Below are positions 1 through 6,876 of a DNA stretch of 13,497 nucleotides, piece by piece. Numbering within the stretch: position 1 is the stretch's first letter; each line of letters opens with the position of its first letter. Location of the stretch: positions 1 to 13,497 of the forward strand of contig JAFSNU010000027.1 in the NCBI GenBank assembly GCA_017447325.1. Reading direction: 5' to 3'. The DNA comes from Synergistaceae bacterium (GTDB lineage: Bacteria > Synergistota > Synergistia > Synergistales > Aminobacteriaceae). Under the pieces are notes generated by a model. That model made no database searches, had not been told where the DNA came from, and saw only the letters and a program-made list of their open reading frames with translations. The position numbers were made by a program, and so were the translations under genes.

Positions 1-175
1 CTCTAAAATTTTTCTCAGCTTCATAATTTTTATAATTCAAAAATTTATCGCGCTCAGCCCCGCAATTCAAAAAATTTTCAGACTCAGGCTCTCTAAAATT
101 TTTCCCAGCTTCATAATTTTTATAATTCAAAAATTTATCGCGCTCAGCTTCGCAATTCAAAAAATTTTCAGGCTC
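1..175. repeat. 90-bp in-frame tandem duplication inside hemW
   Basis: Bases 1-85 and 91-175 align with no gaps and four mismatches (positions 15, 59, 60 and 82 of the unit), giving an exact 90-bp period. That is 30 codons, so the reading frame is kept. The encoded unit contains ENFLNC, AERDKFLNYKNYEA and KNFREPES, with E/G and G/E exchanges between copies. More copies may lie left of the window. The DNA is built of A/T palindromes separated by short CAG/CTGAGC-like segments, a texture shared with the intergenic minisatellite at 7942-8126. Confidence 0.9.
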
Positions 176-1072
176 AAAATTTTTAAAATTATTTAAATTT
201 TTATAATACTCGCTCAAGCTCTCAGGATTTTTATATCTCAAGCCGTCTATATAGCCCGAGGCCGCCGGCCCTAACGCTAAAACATTTTCCTGATTCCAAT
301 ATAATTTATTATGTAAGCATTCAAAATTTTTTAGCGCAAAATTCGAGATCTCGTACTGCGCAAAATTTTTCTTAGGCAACAGCCACTGAGCGTAACGATA
401 AAATTTATAGCCGTTCGGCAAATCCTGTTCACTATAAATTTTTCCGAGCGGCGTGTCAGGCTCAAGCGTCAAATTATAAGCCGAAATATGCGTCACTCCA
501 GCATTAATAATTAATTTAAGCGACTTGCTCCATGATCTTAAATCTTGATTGGGAATTGCGAAAATTAAATCAGCGTTCGCGTTCAAGCCCGAATTAATAA
601 TCAAGTCCAACGCGCTTAAAGCCATTTTAGCGTCATGAATGCGGCCTAAAATTTTTAGCTCTTGATCATTCAAGCTCTGAACGCCCAAGCTCACACGCGT
701 GATAAAATTTTCCCGCCAGAATTTTAGCAAATCTTTATTTAATGTTAAAGATGAAGGATTAGCCTCGACGCTCGCCTCGCTCAAATTATTTAAATCGCAT
801 AAACTTAAAATAATTTTTATTAATCTCTGCCACTCGTTTAAATCTAAAATGCTCGGAGTGCCGCCGCCGATATACAGCGTGTTAATTTTTAGTTTACCGC
901 CTGCAAGTCCGCGCCAAAATTTTGCCTCAAGCTCTAACGCATCAAGCCATGAAGTTATTTCAAGTTTAGACTTTAAAGCAAGACTATAAAAATCGCAGTA
1001 CGCGCATTTTGCTTTGCAGAACGGAACGTGAACGTAAAGGCCTTTAATATTATTTAATTTAATTTTATTCAT
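1..1072 (-). CDS. hemW: HemW-like radical SAM protein (heme chaperone family), 3' end beyond window
   Basis: I translated this frame by hand. It starts at ATG 1072 and stays open for 357 codons to the left edge, so the stop is not visible. HemW is a radical SAM protein of the coproporphyrinogen-oxidase-like family, now regarded as a heme-handling chaperone. Seen here: Cys19-x3-Cys23-x2-Cys26 followed by DFYS, the HemW rather than HemN style of cluster motif; GGGTPS at 69-74; EANPSS; RVSLGVQS; and the Y-E-I-S-N-F block before the C-terminal region. After a GYIDG-like motif the expected family sequence is replaced by a low-complexity stretch that includes a 30-residue tandem duplication (about residues 299-357). 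It lies 53 nt downstream of lepA on the same strand; lepA-hemW is a common bacterial pairing. The likely Shine-Dalgarno (AGGG) sits 11 nt upstream, inside a hairpin. Family call is firm; function of the inserted repeat is unknown. Confidence 0.93.
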   Translation of the reverse strand, partial: MNKIKLNNIKGLYVHVPFCKAKCAYCDFYSLALKSKLEITSWLDALELEAKFWRGLAGGKLKINTLYIGGGTPSILDLNEWQRLIKIILSLCDLNNLSEASVEANPSSLTLNKDLLKFWRENFITRVSLGVQSLNDQELKILGRIHDAKMALSALDLIINSGLNANADLIFAIPNQDLRSWSKSLKLIINAGVTHISAYNLTLEPDTPLGKIYSEQDLPNGYKFYRYAQWLLPKKNFAQYEISNFALKNFECLHNKLYWNQENVLALGPAASGYIDGLRYKNPESLSEYYKNLNNFKNFEPENFLNCEAERDKFLNYKNYEAGKNFREPESENFLNCGAERDKFLNYKNYEAEKNFR

Positions 1073-1083
1073 GCTGAAAAATG

Positions 1084-1112
1084 CCCTGAGCTTTAAAGCT
1101 TAAAACTCAAGG
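1084..1112 (-). terminator. Hairpin between lepA and hemW, possible terminator that also covers the hemW Shine-Dalgarno
   Basis: On the minus strand a 13-bp stem (outer part CCTTGAG against CTCAGGG, with G-U pairs) closes a 3-nt loop and is followed by five T residues. The 3' arm contains the AGGG that is the only plausible ribosome-binding site for hemW. It may act as a weak terminator after lepA, or as a translational brake on hemW. The fold was done by eye, with no energy calculation. Confidence 0.6.
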
Positions 1113-1125
1113 CGAATTATTTTAA

Positions 1126-2934
1126 TTAATTATTTTCTCCGTCAACCTGCATGAACGCTAAAAACGCCTCTTGCGGTATCGCGACTTTGCCGATCTGCTT
1201 CATGCGCTTCTTGCCCTCTTTCTGCTTCTCGAGCAATTTACGCTTGCGTGTAATATCTCCGCCGTAGCATTTCGCTAAAACATCTTTGCGCAACGCTTTA
1301 ACGTTCATTCGAACTATAACGCGCCGCCCTATCGAGGCTTGTATCGGCACTTCGAATAACTGACTTGGAATTAATTCTTTAAGCTTGCCGACTGCCGCGT
1401 GGCCGCGATTATACGCCTGATCTTTGTGACAAATAAACGAGAATGCGTCCGCAGCCTCGCCGTTCACTAATATATCAACTCTAACAAGTTCGGCAGCTTT
1501 CAAGCCAATAAATTCATAATCAAGCGACGCATAGCCCCGGGTCTGCGACTTTAATTTATCGTGAAAGTCGATTATAAACTCAGACAACGGCATTTCGTAA
1601 ACTAAACGCACACGCTCCGGCGTCAAATAATCCATTGACTTATACGTCCCGCGCCTGTCCTGCACAAGCTGCATTACACGCCCGACATACTCAGACGGAA
1701 TAAACACCGAAAGCTTTATAAACGGCTCGCGAATTTCTTGAATTTCTGACGCATCAGGAAAGTCCGTCGGCCTATGCGCTTCGATTATCTCGCCGCCCTG
1801 CGTCACAACTTCGTAAACAACATTCGGCGCGGTCGCGACAAGTTCAACGTCATACTCGCCGCGTAATCTCTCGCGCACAACGTCCATGTGCAGCAAGCCT
1901 AAAAAGCCGCATCTAAATCCAAAGCCCAAAGCCTCAGACGTCTCCGGCTCAAAAGTCACAGCCGAGTCATTTAAACTTAATTTTTCTAACGCATCTCTTA
2001 ACTGCGGATAATTATCGCGCTCTACCGGATAGAACCCGCAGAACACAACGCTCTTGACTTTGCGATAACCTGCTAAAGCTTTAGCACACGGATTATTTGC
2101 GTCAGTGATAGTGTCGCCGACTTGAGCTTCGGCCAGCGTCTTAATGCTCGCCGCGATATAGCCGACCTCGCCCGGGCCAAGACTTTCAACAGGCGTAAAG
2201 CCCGGCTTAAATACTCCGACCTCGTTGACCGGATACGCGCTCTGCGTCTGCATAAATAAAATATTTTGCCCAGTCTTAATAACTCCGTTTATAACTCGCA
2301 CATAGCAAATCACGCCTCGATAATTGTCATAAACAGAGTCAAATATTAAAGCCTGAAGCGGCGCGTTCGCATCGCCCTCCGGCGCAGGAACTCTTTCGAC
2401 TATGCGATCTAAAATCTCGTCAATGCCCCGCCCGTCTTTCGCGCTTGCTAAAATTGCGTCGCTTGCGTCAAGTCCTACGACGTCTTGAATTTCCTGCGCG
2501 GCGTTCTCCGGCCTCGCTGACGGCAAATCGATTTTATTTATAACGGGTAAAATTTCAAGATTTTGCTCTATAGCCTGATACGCGTTCGCGACCGTCTGAG
2601 CCTCGACGCCCTGGCTCGCGTCAACAACCAAAAGCGCTCCCTCACATGCGGCAAGAGAGCGCGAAACTTCATATGCAAAATCAACGTGACCGGGCGTGTC
2701 GATTAAATTTAAAATCCAGCTGCGGCCTTTAGAATCTTTATAATCCATTCGAACCGGCACGAGCTTTATAGTAATTCCGCGCTCCCGTTCGAGCTCCAGC
2801 GAGTCTAAAATCTGAGCTTTCATGTCGCGCTTGCTTACTGTGCCCGTTCTCTCGAGCAGTCTATCCGCGAGCGTCGACTTGCCGTGGTCAATATGCGCGA
2901 TTATGCAAAAATTTCTGATATTTTCTTGTTTCAC
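1126..2934 (-). CDS. lepA: Elongation factor 4 (LepA), ribosome-associated GTPase
   Basis: LepA/EF4 is a translational GTPase that binds the ribosome and acts in initiation, biogenesis or back-translocation of stalled complexes, depending on the study. The 602-residue length matches the family (about 600). Visible motifs: P-loop AHIDHGKST (13-21), the switch I region ending in RGITIK, DTPGH (79-83), NKID (133-136) and SAKDG for the base-specificity loop. The LepA-specific C-terminal domain ends with KVAIPQEAFLAFM. The start is GTG at 2934, fixed by homology of the MKQENIRNFC N-terminus; the ribosome-binding site is weak (GTGAG about 4 nt upstream). It begins only 18 nt after the stop of the coiled-coil gene, so the two are probably cotranscribed, with hemW following after a hairpin. 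Confidence 0.98.
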   Translation of the reverse strand: MKQENIRNFCIIAHIDHGKSTLADRLLERTGTVSKRDMKAQILDSLELERERGITIKLVPVRMDYKDSKGRSWILNLIDTPGHVDFAYEVSRSLAACEGALLVVDASQGVEAQTVANAYQAIEQNLEILPVINKIDLPSARPENAAQEIQDVVGLDASDAILASAKDGRGIDEILDRIVERVPAPEGDANAPLQALIFDSVYDNYRGVICYVRVINGVIKTGQNILFMQTQSAYPVNEVGVFKPGFTPVESLGPGEVGYIAASIKTLAEAQVGDTITDANNPCAKALAGYRKVKSVVFCGFYPVERDNYPQLRDALEKLSLNDSAVTFEPETSEALGFGFRCGFLGLLHMDVVRERLRGEYDVELVATAPNVVYEVVTQGGEIIEAHRPTDFPDASEIQEIREPFIKLSVFIPSEYVGRVMQLVQDRRGTYKSMDYLTPERVRLVYEMPLSEFIIDFHDKLKSQTRGYASLDYEFIGLKAAELVRVDILVNGEAADAFSFICHKDQAYNRGHAAVGKLKELIPSQLFEVPIQASIGRRVIVRMNVKALRKDVLAKCYGGDITRKRKLLEKQKEGKKRMKQIGKVAIPQEAFLAFMQVDGENN

Positions 2935-2952
2935 TTAACTCACTTAAAATTT

Positions 2953-3339
2953 TTACTTTGCCTCTTCAGCCTTAGCTTCAGCTTCCGGCTCGGCCTGTCC
3001 CGCCATTTTCTTCAACGCCTCGACGCGCTCTTTCTGCTCGGCAACCTGAGCCTCGAGAGTCTTTAAATGCTCCTCTTCGGCCTTGACAAGCTCTAAAATT
3101 TTCGCGTCATACTGTACCGCAAGCTCTTTCAACTTCGCGAAATCGTCTTTTAAATCAGCGACATCCGGCAGACCGCCGCGCTCGAGCTTCGAAACGCGCT
3201 GCTCAAATTTAGCCTGCTCTGCTTTAACTTCGTCAAGCTTCGGCGTAAACTTATTCTGCAAGATCGTCCACATGATATTTAAAACTAAAACAACTCCGAC
3301 GATAATCAATAAAGTTCTCTTGCTGCTGCTGTTTGACAT
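2953..3339 (-). CDS. Small membrane-anchored coiled-coil protein, function unknown
   Basis: I do not recognise a family for this 128-residue protein. Residues 9-27 (TLLIIVGVVLVLNIMWTIL) form one hydrophobic segment preceded by Lys-Arg, most likely a signal anchor. Residues about 33-53 and 63-112 are Lys/Glu/Leu/Ala-rich with heptad-like spacing, so a coiled coil is likely. The tail 113-128 is Ala/Glu/Lys low complexity. The start ATG at 3339 is well supported by GGAGG nine nt upstream. It sits between the rplL terminator and lepA. No convincing promoter is visible in the short AT-rich gap, so it may depend on readthrough. Possible roles (membrane scaffold, division or envelope coiled coil) are guesses. 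Confidence 0.85.
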   Translation of the reverse strand: MSNSSSKRTLLIIVGVVLVLNIMWTILQNKFTPKLDEVKAEQAKFEQRVSKLERGGLPDVADLKDDFAKLKELAVQYDAKILELVKAEEEHLKTLEAQVAEQKERVEALKKMAGQAEPEAEAKAEEAK

Positions 3340-3396
3340 AATTAAATTCCTCCGGCTTTTAAATTTTAAATTTTAAAATTTTAATAAATAAAAAAA

Positions 3397-3439
3397 TTCC
3401 CACCCCGCCCTTGGACGGGGCATGATAAACAGGTGGGAA
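3397..3439 (-). terminator. Strong rho-independent terminator after rplL
   Basis: On the minus strand TTCCCACC pairs with GGTGGGAA as an outer stem. An inner 7-bp stem, CCCCGTC with GGCGGGG around a CAAG loop, is nested against it and shares two G residues. A run of seven T follows (3396-3390). It closes the rplKAJL transcript and separates it from the coiled-coil gene and lepA. Confidence 0.9.
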
Positions 3440-3469
3440 AATTTAAGCTAAATTTTAAATTAAAAATTA

Positions 3470-3847
3470 CTACTTAACTTCAACGTCAGCTCCGGCCTCG
3501 GCGAGCTTCTTCTTAAGCTCCTCAGCCTCTTCTTTGGACACGCCCTCTTTAATAGCCTTGGGCGGATTGTCAACAAGCTCTTTAGCCTCTTTAAGTCCAA
3601 GGCCAGTGATCTCGCGGACGACTTTGATAACGCCGATTTTATTAGCGCCGGGTGCCTTGTAAACAACGTCAAACTCGGTCTTCTCCTCAGCTGCTGCCGC
3701 CGGAGCCGCCGCGCCGGGCATCGCCATCATCGCAACAGGAGCAGCCGAAGCTGACACGCCAAACTTGTCCTCAAGAGCCTTTACGAGTTCCGAAAGCTCA
3801 AGCACTGACATCTCTTCAATAGCCTTAATTAATTCTTCGTGAGCCAT
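3470..3847 (-). CDS. rplL: Ribosomal protein bL12 (L7/L12)
   Basis: L7/L12 forms the flexible stalk of the 50S subunit and recruits translational GTPases, bound to L10 as dimers. The 125-residue length is typical. The N-terminal dimerisation helices (about 1-33) lead into an Ala/Met/Pro-rich hinge (about 34-54). The C-terminal factor-binding domain carries the signature KIGVIKVVREITGLGLKEAKELVD. An AGGAGGA ribosome-binding site lies about 9 nt before ATG 3847. The stop is TAG. It follows rplJ after an 89-nt AT-rich spacer in which I see no structure, and is followed at once by a terminator; rpoB is not next to it. Confidence 0.98.
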   Translation of the reverse strand: MAHEELIKAIEEMSVLELSELVKALEDKFGVSASAAPVAMMAMPGAAAPAAAAEEKTEFDVVYKAPGANKIGVIKVVREITGLGLKEAKELVDNPPKAIKEGVSKEEAEELKKKLAEAGADVEVK

Positions 3848-3936
3848 AATAAAAAATCCTCCTAAAATTTTAATTTCTAATTTTTAAATATTAATTTTTA
3901 ATTTAAGACGCGCATTTAATTTTAATAATTTTAAAA

Positions 3937-4476
3937 TTAAGCAGCTGCGCCTTTCTCTTTCTGATCCTTGATCTGCGATAAGCACGTGACCAGTCCGCGA
4001 ATAGTGCCAGAAAGCACGTTGACAAGTCCTGACAGCGGCGCGGCAATCGTGCGCACAACCTGAGCGCGCAATACGTCCTTCGACGGAAGATCCGCGAGCG
4101 CGTACAGCTGATCTAAATCAAGCATCTTGCCGTCAAGCTGGCCGCCCTTTAACTTAAACGATTTTTGAGTCTTATCCGTCGCGTACTCTTTTAAAACTTT
4201 CGCGACTGCGACCGGATCGTCATAGCAAAGCGCGTAAATGCTCGGGCCTGCTGTTAAAGCATCTTCAAACGGCTCAAGCCCTGCCTCTTTCATCGCAATA
4301 GCAAATAAAGTGTTCTTAGCGACTTTAAGCTCGCCGCCCGCCTCGCGCACTTTCGCCCTAAGCTTCGTGCTCTCAGCAACAGTCATGCCTCTATATTCTC
4401 CGACATAAACTGCATTGGCCTTGTCAAGACGCGCTTTCAAGTCAGCTACCTGATCAAATTTAATTGCTGCCGGCAT
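3937..4476 (-). CDS. rplJ: Ribosomal protein uL10
   Basis: L10 anchors the L7/L12 dimers to the 23S GTPase-associated region, and with L12 it represses its own mRNA in many bacteria. At 179 residues it is near the usual 165-175. The N-terminal RNA-binding domain includes YVGEYRGMTVAESTKLRAKVREAGGELKVAKNTL, described here by its parts: YRGMTVAE and KVAKNTL. The C-terminal helix for L12 binding ends RGLVTCLSQIKDQKEKGAAA. ATG 4476 is preceded by AGGAGTT about 8 nt away. The 223-nt spacer upstream carries an L10 leader and a terminator hairpin (separate entries), so expression is probably autoregulated by attenuation. Confidence 0.97.
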   Translation of the reverse strand: MPAAIKFDQVADLKARLDKANAVYVGEYRGMTVAESTKLRAKVREAGGELKVAKNTLFAIAMKEAGLEPFEDALTAGPSIYALCYDDPVAVAKVLKEYATDKTQKSFKLKGGQLDGKMLDLDQLYALADLPSKDVLRAQVVRTIAAPLSGLVNVLSGTIRGLVTCLSQIKDQKEKGAAA

Positions 4477-4522
4477 ATTTTTTCAACTCCTATCCTGCCT
4501 AAATTTTAATTTAAAATATAAA

Positions 4523-4569
4523 GCCCTTTTGCTCAAAAATTTTCAATAAAATTTCCAAGACAAAAGGGC
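4523..4569 (-). terminator. Attenuator terminator in the rplJ leader
   Basis: On the minus strand GCCCTTTTG pairs with CAAAAGGGC (9 bp). The stem continues, after one bulged U, through a second 12-pair stretch rich in A-U and G-U pairs with an AUUG loop, and is followed by TTTATATTTT. Positions 4552-4562 within its 5' arm are complementary to the 5' arm of the L10 leader at 4648-4659, so the two structures compete. Read by eye; no energy calculation. Confidence 0.75.
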
Positions 4570-4595
4570 AAATTTATTTTATATAAATTTTTACT

Positions 4596-4660
4596 TTTTC
4601 CTGGGCAGAATTTTTAAAGCTTTATTAATTTAATTAAAACTCTCTGCTGTCTTGGGAAAA
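4596..4660 (-). ncRNA. L10 leader, autoregulatory binding site for L10(L12)4
   Basis: On the minus strand the segment begins TTTTCC CAAGACA GCAGA and closes with TCTGC CCA GGAAAA. This gives a 6-bp outer stem, an asymmetric internal loop holding AAGACA, and a 5-bp inner stem below an AT-rich apical arm. The AAGACAGCAG / CTGCC pattern with this loop arrangement matches the L10 leader known upstream of rplJ in Firmicutes and relatives. It lies 40 nt after the rplA stop and about 27 nt before the attenuator terminator. Binding by excess L10-L12 should stabilise it. Confidence 0.82.
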
Positions 4661-4699
4661 TTAAATTTATTTTTTAATCTAAATTTATTTTAAAATTAT

Positions 4700-5401
4700 T
4701 TAAGCTGTCTCTTTCTGCGCTAAAGCCGTGTCAACCGCAATTCCCGGACCCATCGTTGAGCTAATCGCAATGCTCTTCACGTAAGTTCCCTTTACAGACG
4801 CCGGTCTGACTTTATAAATCGCCTGTAATAAAGCCTTCACGTTCTCATAAAGCTGATCGACCGAGAAATTTTTGCGTCCGGCTGAATTATGCGTAATTCC
4901 TGATTTGTCAGCTCTGAACTCGACGCGTCCGGCCTTAATTTCTTTTACTGCATTTGCCAAATCAAACGTGACAGTTCCGCTCTTCGCGCTCGGCATTAAG
5001 CCCCTCGGGCCTAACACTTTTCCTAAACGTCCAACGGACTTCATCATGTCCGGCGTTGCGATAACAGCGTCAAAGTCCATCCAGCCGCCTGCAATGCGCT
5101 GAACCAGATCGTCGCCGCCTACTATGTCAGCTCCGGCGTCCTCGGCCTCTTTAATTTTCTCGCCCTGGGCTAAAACTAAAACTTTCTTAGTAACGCCCGT
5201 TCCGTGAGGCAGCGCGACAGTGCTTCTCACCTGCTGGTCTGCATGTCTGGGATCAATTCCCAGTCTAACATGCACTTCAATGCTCTCGTCAAATTTTGCC
5301 GTCGCAGTCTCTTTAAACAGCTCTACGGCTTCTCTCAGGCCATAAAGCTTGCCTTTCTCTATCTTGGCGGCAGCGGCCTTGTATCTCTTGCTTCTCTTCA
5401 T
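4700..5401 (-). CDS. rplA: Ribosomal protein uL1
   Basis: L1 binds the 23S L1 stalk, helps E-site tRNA leave, and represses translation of its own operon by binding an mRNA mimic of the stalk. The 233-residue length is standard. Signatures: LGIDPRHADQQVRS, VALPHGTG, the L1 signature GRLGKVLGPRGLMPSAKSGTV split here as GRLGKVLGPRGLMP (from about residue 123) and the adjoining AKSGTV, and KGTYVKSIAISSTMGPGI near the C-terminus. ATG 5401 has AGGAGGAA about 11 nt upstream. A hairpin resembling the L1 site (5421-5457) ends exactly at this Shine-Dalgarno, suggesting translational feedback. Confidence 0.98.
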   Translation of the reverse strand: MKRSKRYKAAAAKIEKGKLYGLREAVELFKETATAKFDESIEVHVRLGIDPRHADQQVRSTVALPHGTGVTKKVLVLAQGEKIKEAEDAGADIVGGDDLVQRIAGGWMDFDAVIATPDMMKSVGRLGKVLGPRGLMPSAKSGTVTFDLANAVKEIKAGRVEFRADKSGITHNSAGRKNFSVDQLYENVKALLQAIYKVRPASVKGTYVKSIAISSTMGPGIAVDTALAQKETA

Positions 5402-5420
5402 ATTTTAAATCATTCCTCCT

Positions 5421-5457
5421 GTGGTAGCTAACGGGAAATTTTTAATAACCCTTCCAC
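5421..5457 (-). promoter_or_regulatory. Probable L1-binding autoregulatory hairpin before rplA
   Basis: On the minus strand GTGG-AA-GGG pairs with CCC-GTTAGCTA-CCAC. Two short stems thus flank an asymmetric internal loop, as in known L1 mRNA sites and the 23S L1 stalk. The 3' end CCAC runs straight into the rplA ribosome-binding sequence AGGAGG (5415-5420). Position between rplK and rplA and the loop pattern support the call; protein binding is inferred. Confidence 0.6.
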
Positions 5458-5485
5458 TTATAAAGCTAATTAATTTTAAATTAAA

Positions 5486-5911
5486 TTAATCAGCGACTTC
5501 AAGACCCATTGAGCGAGCCGTGCCCTCGATCATGCGCATGGCTGCCTCAGTGTCGTTGGCGTTTAAGTCCGGTCTCTTCATCTCCGCGATCTCTCTAATC
5601 TTTGCGCGTGAGACCTTGCCGACTTTCGTCTTGTTCGGCACGCCCGAACCTGACTCGATACCTGCCGCTCTCTTTAATAACACGGCTGCCGGCGGAGTCT
5701 TTAACTCAAACGTGAAGCTGCGATCCGCATATACAGTTATAACAGCCGGAATTACAAGACCGGCCTGATCGGCAGTCTTAGCGTTAAACTGCTTGCAGAA
5801 CTCCATGATATTAACGCCGTGCTGACCCAATGCCGGGCCTACAGGGGGCGCAGGGTTCGCCTTTCCGGCGGGAAGCTGCAGTTTAACCTGCCCAATGACT
5901 TTCTTAGCCAT
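5486..5911 (-). CDS. rplK: Ribosomal protein uL11
   Basis: L11 binds the GTPase-associated centre of 23S rRNA and works with L10/L12 in factor binding and the stringent response. The 141-residue length is exact for the family. The N-terminal Pro-rich region (KLQLPAGKANPAPPVGPALG, residues about 10-29, with GQHGVNIMEFC after it) is typical. The C-terminal RNA-binding domain carries KVGKVSRAKIREIAEMK and ends in EGTARSMGLEV. ATG 5911 is preceded by an AGGAGAGGGG ribosome-binding tract. It follows nusG by 58 nt with no terminator and is separated from rplA by 84 nt that hold the L1 hairpin. Confidence 0.98.
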   Translation of the reverse strand: MAKKVIGQVKLQLPAGKANPAPPVGPALGQHGVNIMEFCKQFNAKTADQAGLVIPAVITVYADRSFTFELKTPPAAVLLKRAAGIESGSGVPNKTKVGKVSRAKIREIAEMKRPDLNANDTEAAMRMIEGTARSMGLEVAD

Positions 5912-5969
5912 TTAAAAAATCCCCTCTCCTAATCTCTAAAATAATATACAAAATAAAAGCTTAAAAATT

Positions 5970-6605
5970 TTAAATCTTTTTAAGCTCTGTGTAATCAACG
6001 TCCAAAATTCTTTCGGCCTCGTCAAAGACGGTCTTAAATTTCACGCGTCCCTCGTCCGGCAAAACTTCAACTACAACGCCCGACTGTCCTTTGCCCTCGC
6101 CCTCTACAATCTCGACCTGATCTCCGACAGCAAATTCAAGTTCGCGTTTAGGCGACTCTTCAGACTGTTTAAGCTCGGCCATAATCTGCTCGACTTCGTC
6201 CTTGCCCAGCGGCACGGGATGATTTCCCGCTCCGACAAAGCCCGTAACGCCCGGCGTGTGACGCACAGCGTGCCATGACTTTTCATCCAAAATCATATCG
6301 ACCAGCACATAGCTCGGAAATAATTTGCGTTTAGTCTGACGCGCTTTGCCGTCCTTTAACATCACATGATGTTCAATAGGCACTAAGACTTCAAAAATAT
6401 AATCGCTCATGCCCATTGACTCGATGCGTTTCTCTAAATCTATTTTAACTCTATTTTCATAGCTCGAGTAAGTCTGCACAGCGTACCAGTGACGACCGCC
6501 GTCCGACTCCAAACTTAACTGCTCTAACTTGCTGTTCTCAAGATAGAGCATGTCCTCGTCAGATTTCTTAGTCTTCTTAACTTTATTAGCCTTTGCTTCG
6601 CTCAT
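5970..6605 (-). CDS. nusG: Transcription antitermination/termination factor NusG, divergent KOW domain
   Basis: NusG binds RNA polymerase through its NGN domain and links it to Rho or ribosomal protein S10 through its KOW domain. Length is 211 residues against the usual 175-185, because about 37 charged residues precede the NGN domain, which opens at HWYAVQTYSSYENRV (W40). The NGN domain is canonical (FPSYVLVDM, RHTPGVTGFVG). The KOW region (about 160-211) is unusual: the normal GPF...F...G turn reads GEGKGQSG, and the FGRETPVEL block reads FDEAERILDV. No clear Shine-Dalgarno precedes ATG 6605, which is 23 nt after secE, so coupled translation is possible. An internal Met19 has GAGG too close to serve. 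The secE-nusG-rplK context makes this the housekeeping copy. Confidence 0.96.
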   Translation of the reverse strand: MSEAKANKVKKTKKSDEDMLYLENSKLEQLSLESDGGRHWYAVQTYSSYENRVKIDLEKRIESMGMSDYIFEVLVPIEHHVMLKDGKARQTKRKLFPSYVLVDMILDEKSWHAVRHTPGVTGFVGAGNHPVPLGKDEVEQIMAELKQSEESPKRELEFAVGDQVEIVEGEGKGQSGVVVEVLPDEGRVKFKTVFDEAERILDVDYTELKKI

Positions 6606-6628
6606 TTATAAATTTATAAAATTTTAAA

Positions 6629-6838
6629 TTAGCCTAACAGCCACGTGAAGAACCACGCGAGCACAAAGTCGATAACTCCGAGATAAACAGAAACGCAAAG
6701 CGTAAAGACTATGACAACTAAAGTCCAATACCAGACCTGTCTTTTAGTCGGCCATGCAACTTTCTTTAATTCTGCTTTAGCCTCGCGCACAAAATTTTTT
6801 ATTGCATCCATGCGCGAAATGCTCTGGGCCTTAGCCAT
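6629..6838 (-). CDS. secE: Preprotein translocase subunit SecE
   Basis: SecE is the small essential subunit that clamps SecY in the protein-export channel. The protein is 69 residues, typical of single-span SecE forms. An N-terminal amphipathic segment contains the hallmark KKVAWPT (about residues 27-33), followed by one transmembrane helix (about 38-66). The open frame extends to a TTG at 6844, but AGGGG lies only two nt from that codon and eight nt from ATG 6838, so I prefer the ATG. It precedes nusG by 23 nt. Upstream lie a decayed tRNA-Trp copy and small GC-rich palindromes. Confidence 0.96.
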   Translation of the reverse strand: MAKAQSISRMDAIKNFVREAKAELKKVAWPTKRQVWYWTLVVIVFTLCVSVYLGVIDFVLAWFFTWLLG

Positions 6839-6876
6839 AAACAATACCCCTTTTTAAAATTAAACTATAAACAAAA

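Noticed and set aside
699..989. Plus-strand frame opposite hemW
   Set aside because: It is antisense to a clear radical SAM coding sequence. Other frames antisense to lepA, rplA, rplK and malQ were dropped for the same reason.
3460..3672. 70-codon frame overlapping rplL on the same strand
   Set aside because: It is an out-of-frame shadow of rplL with Leu/Arg/Ser-biased composition and no start signal.
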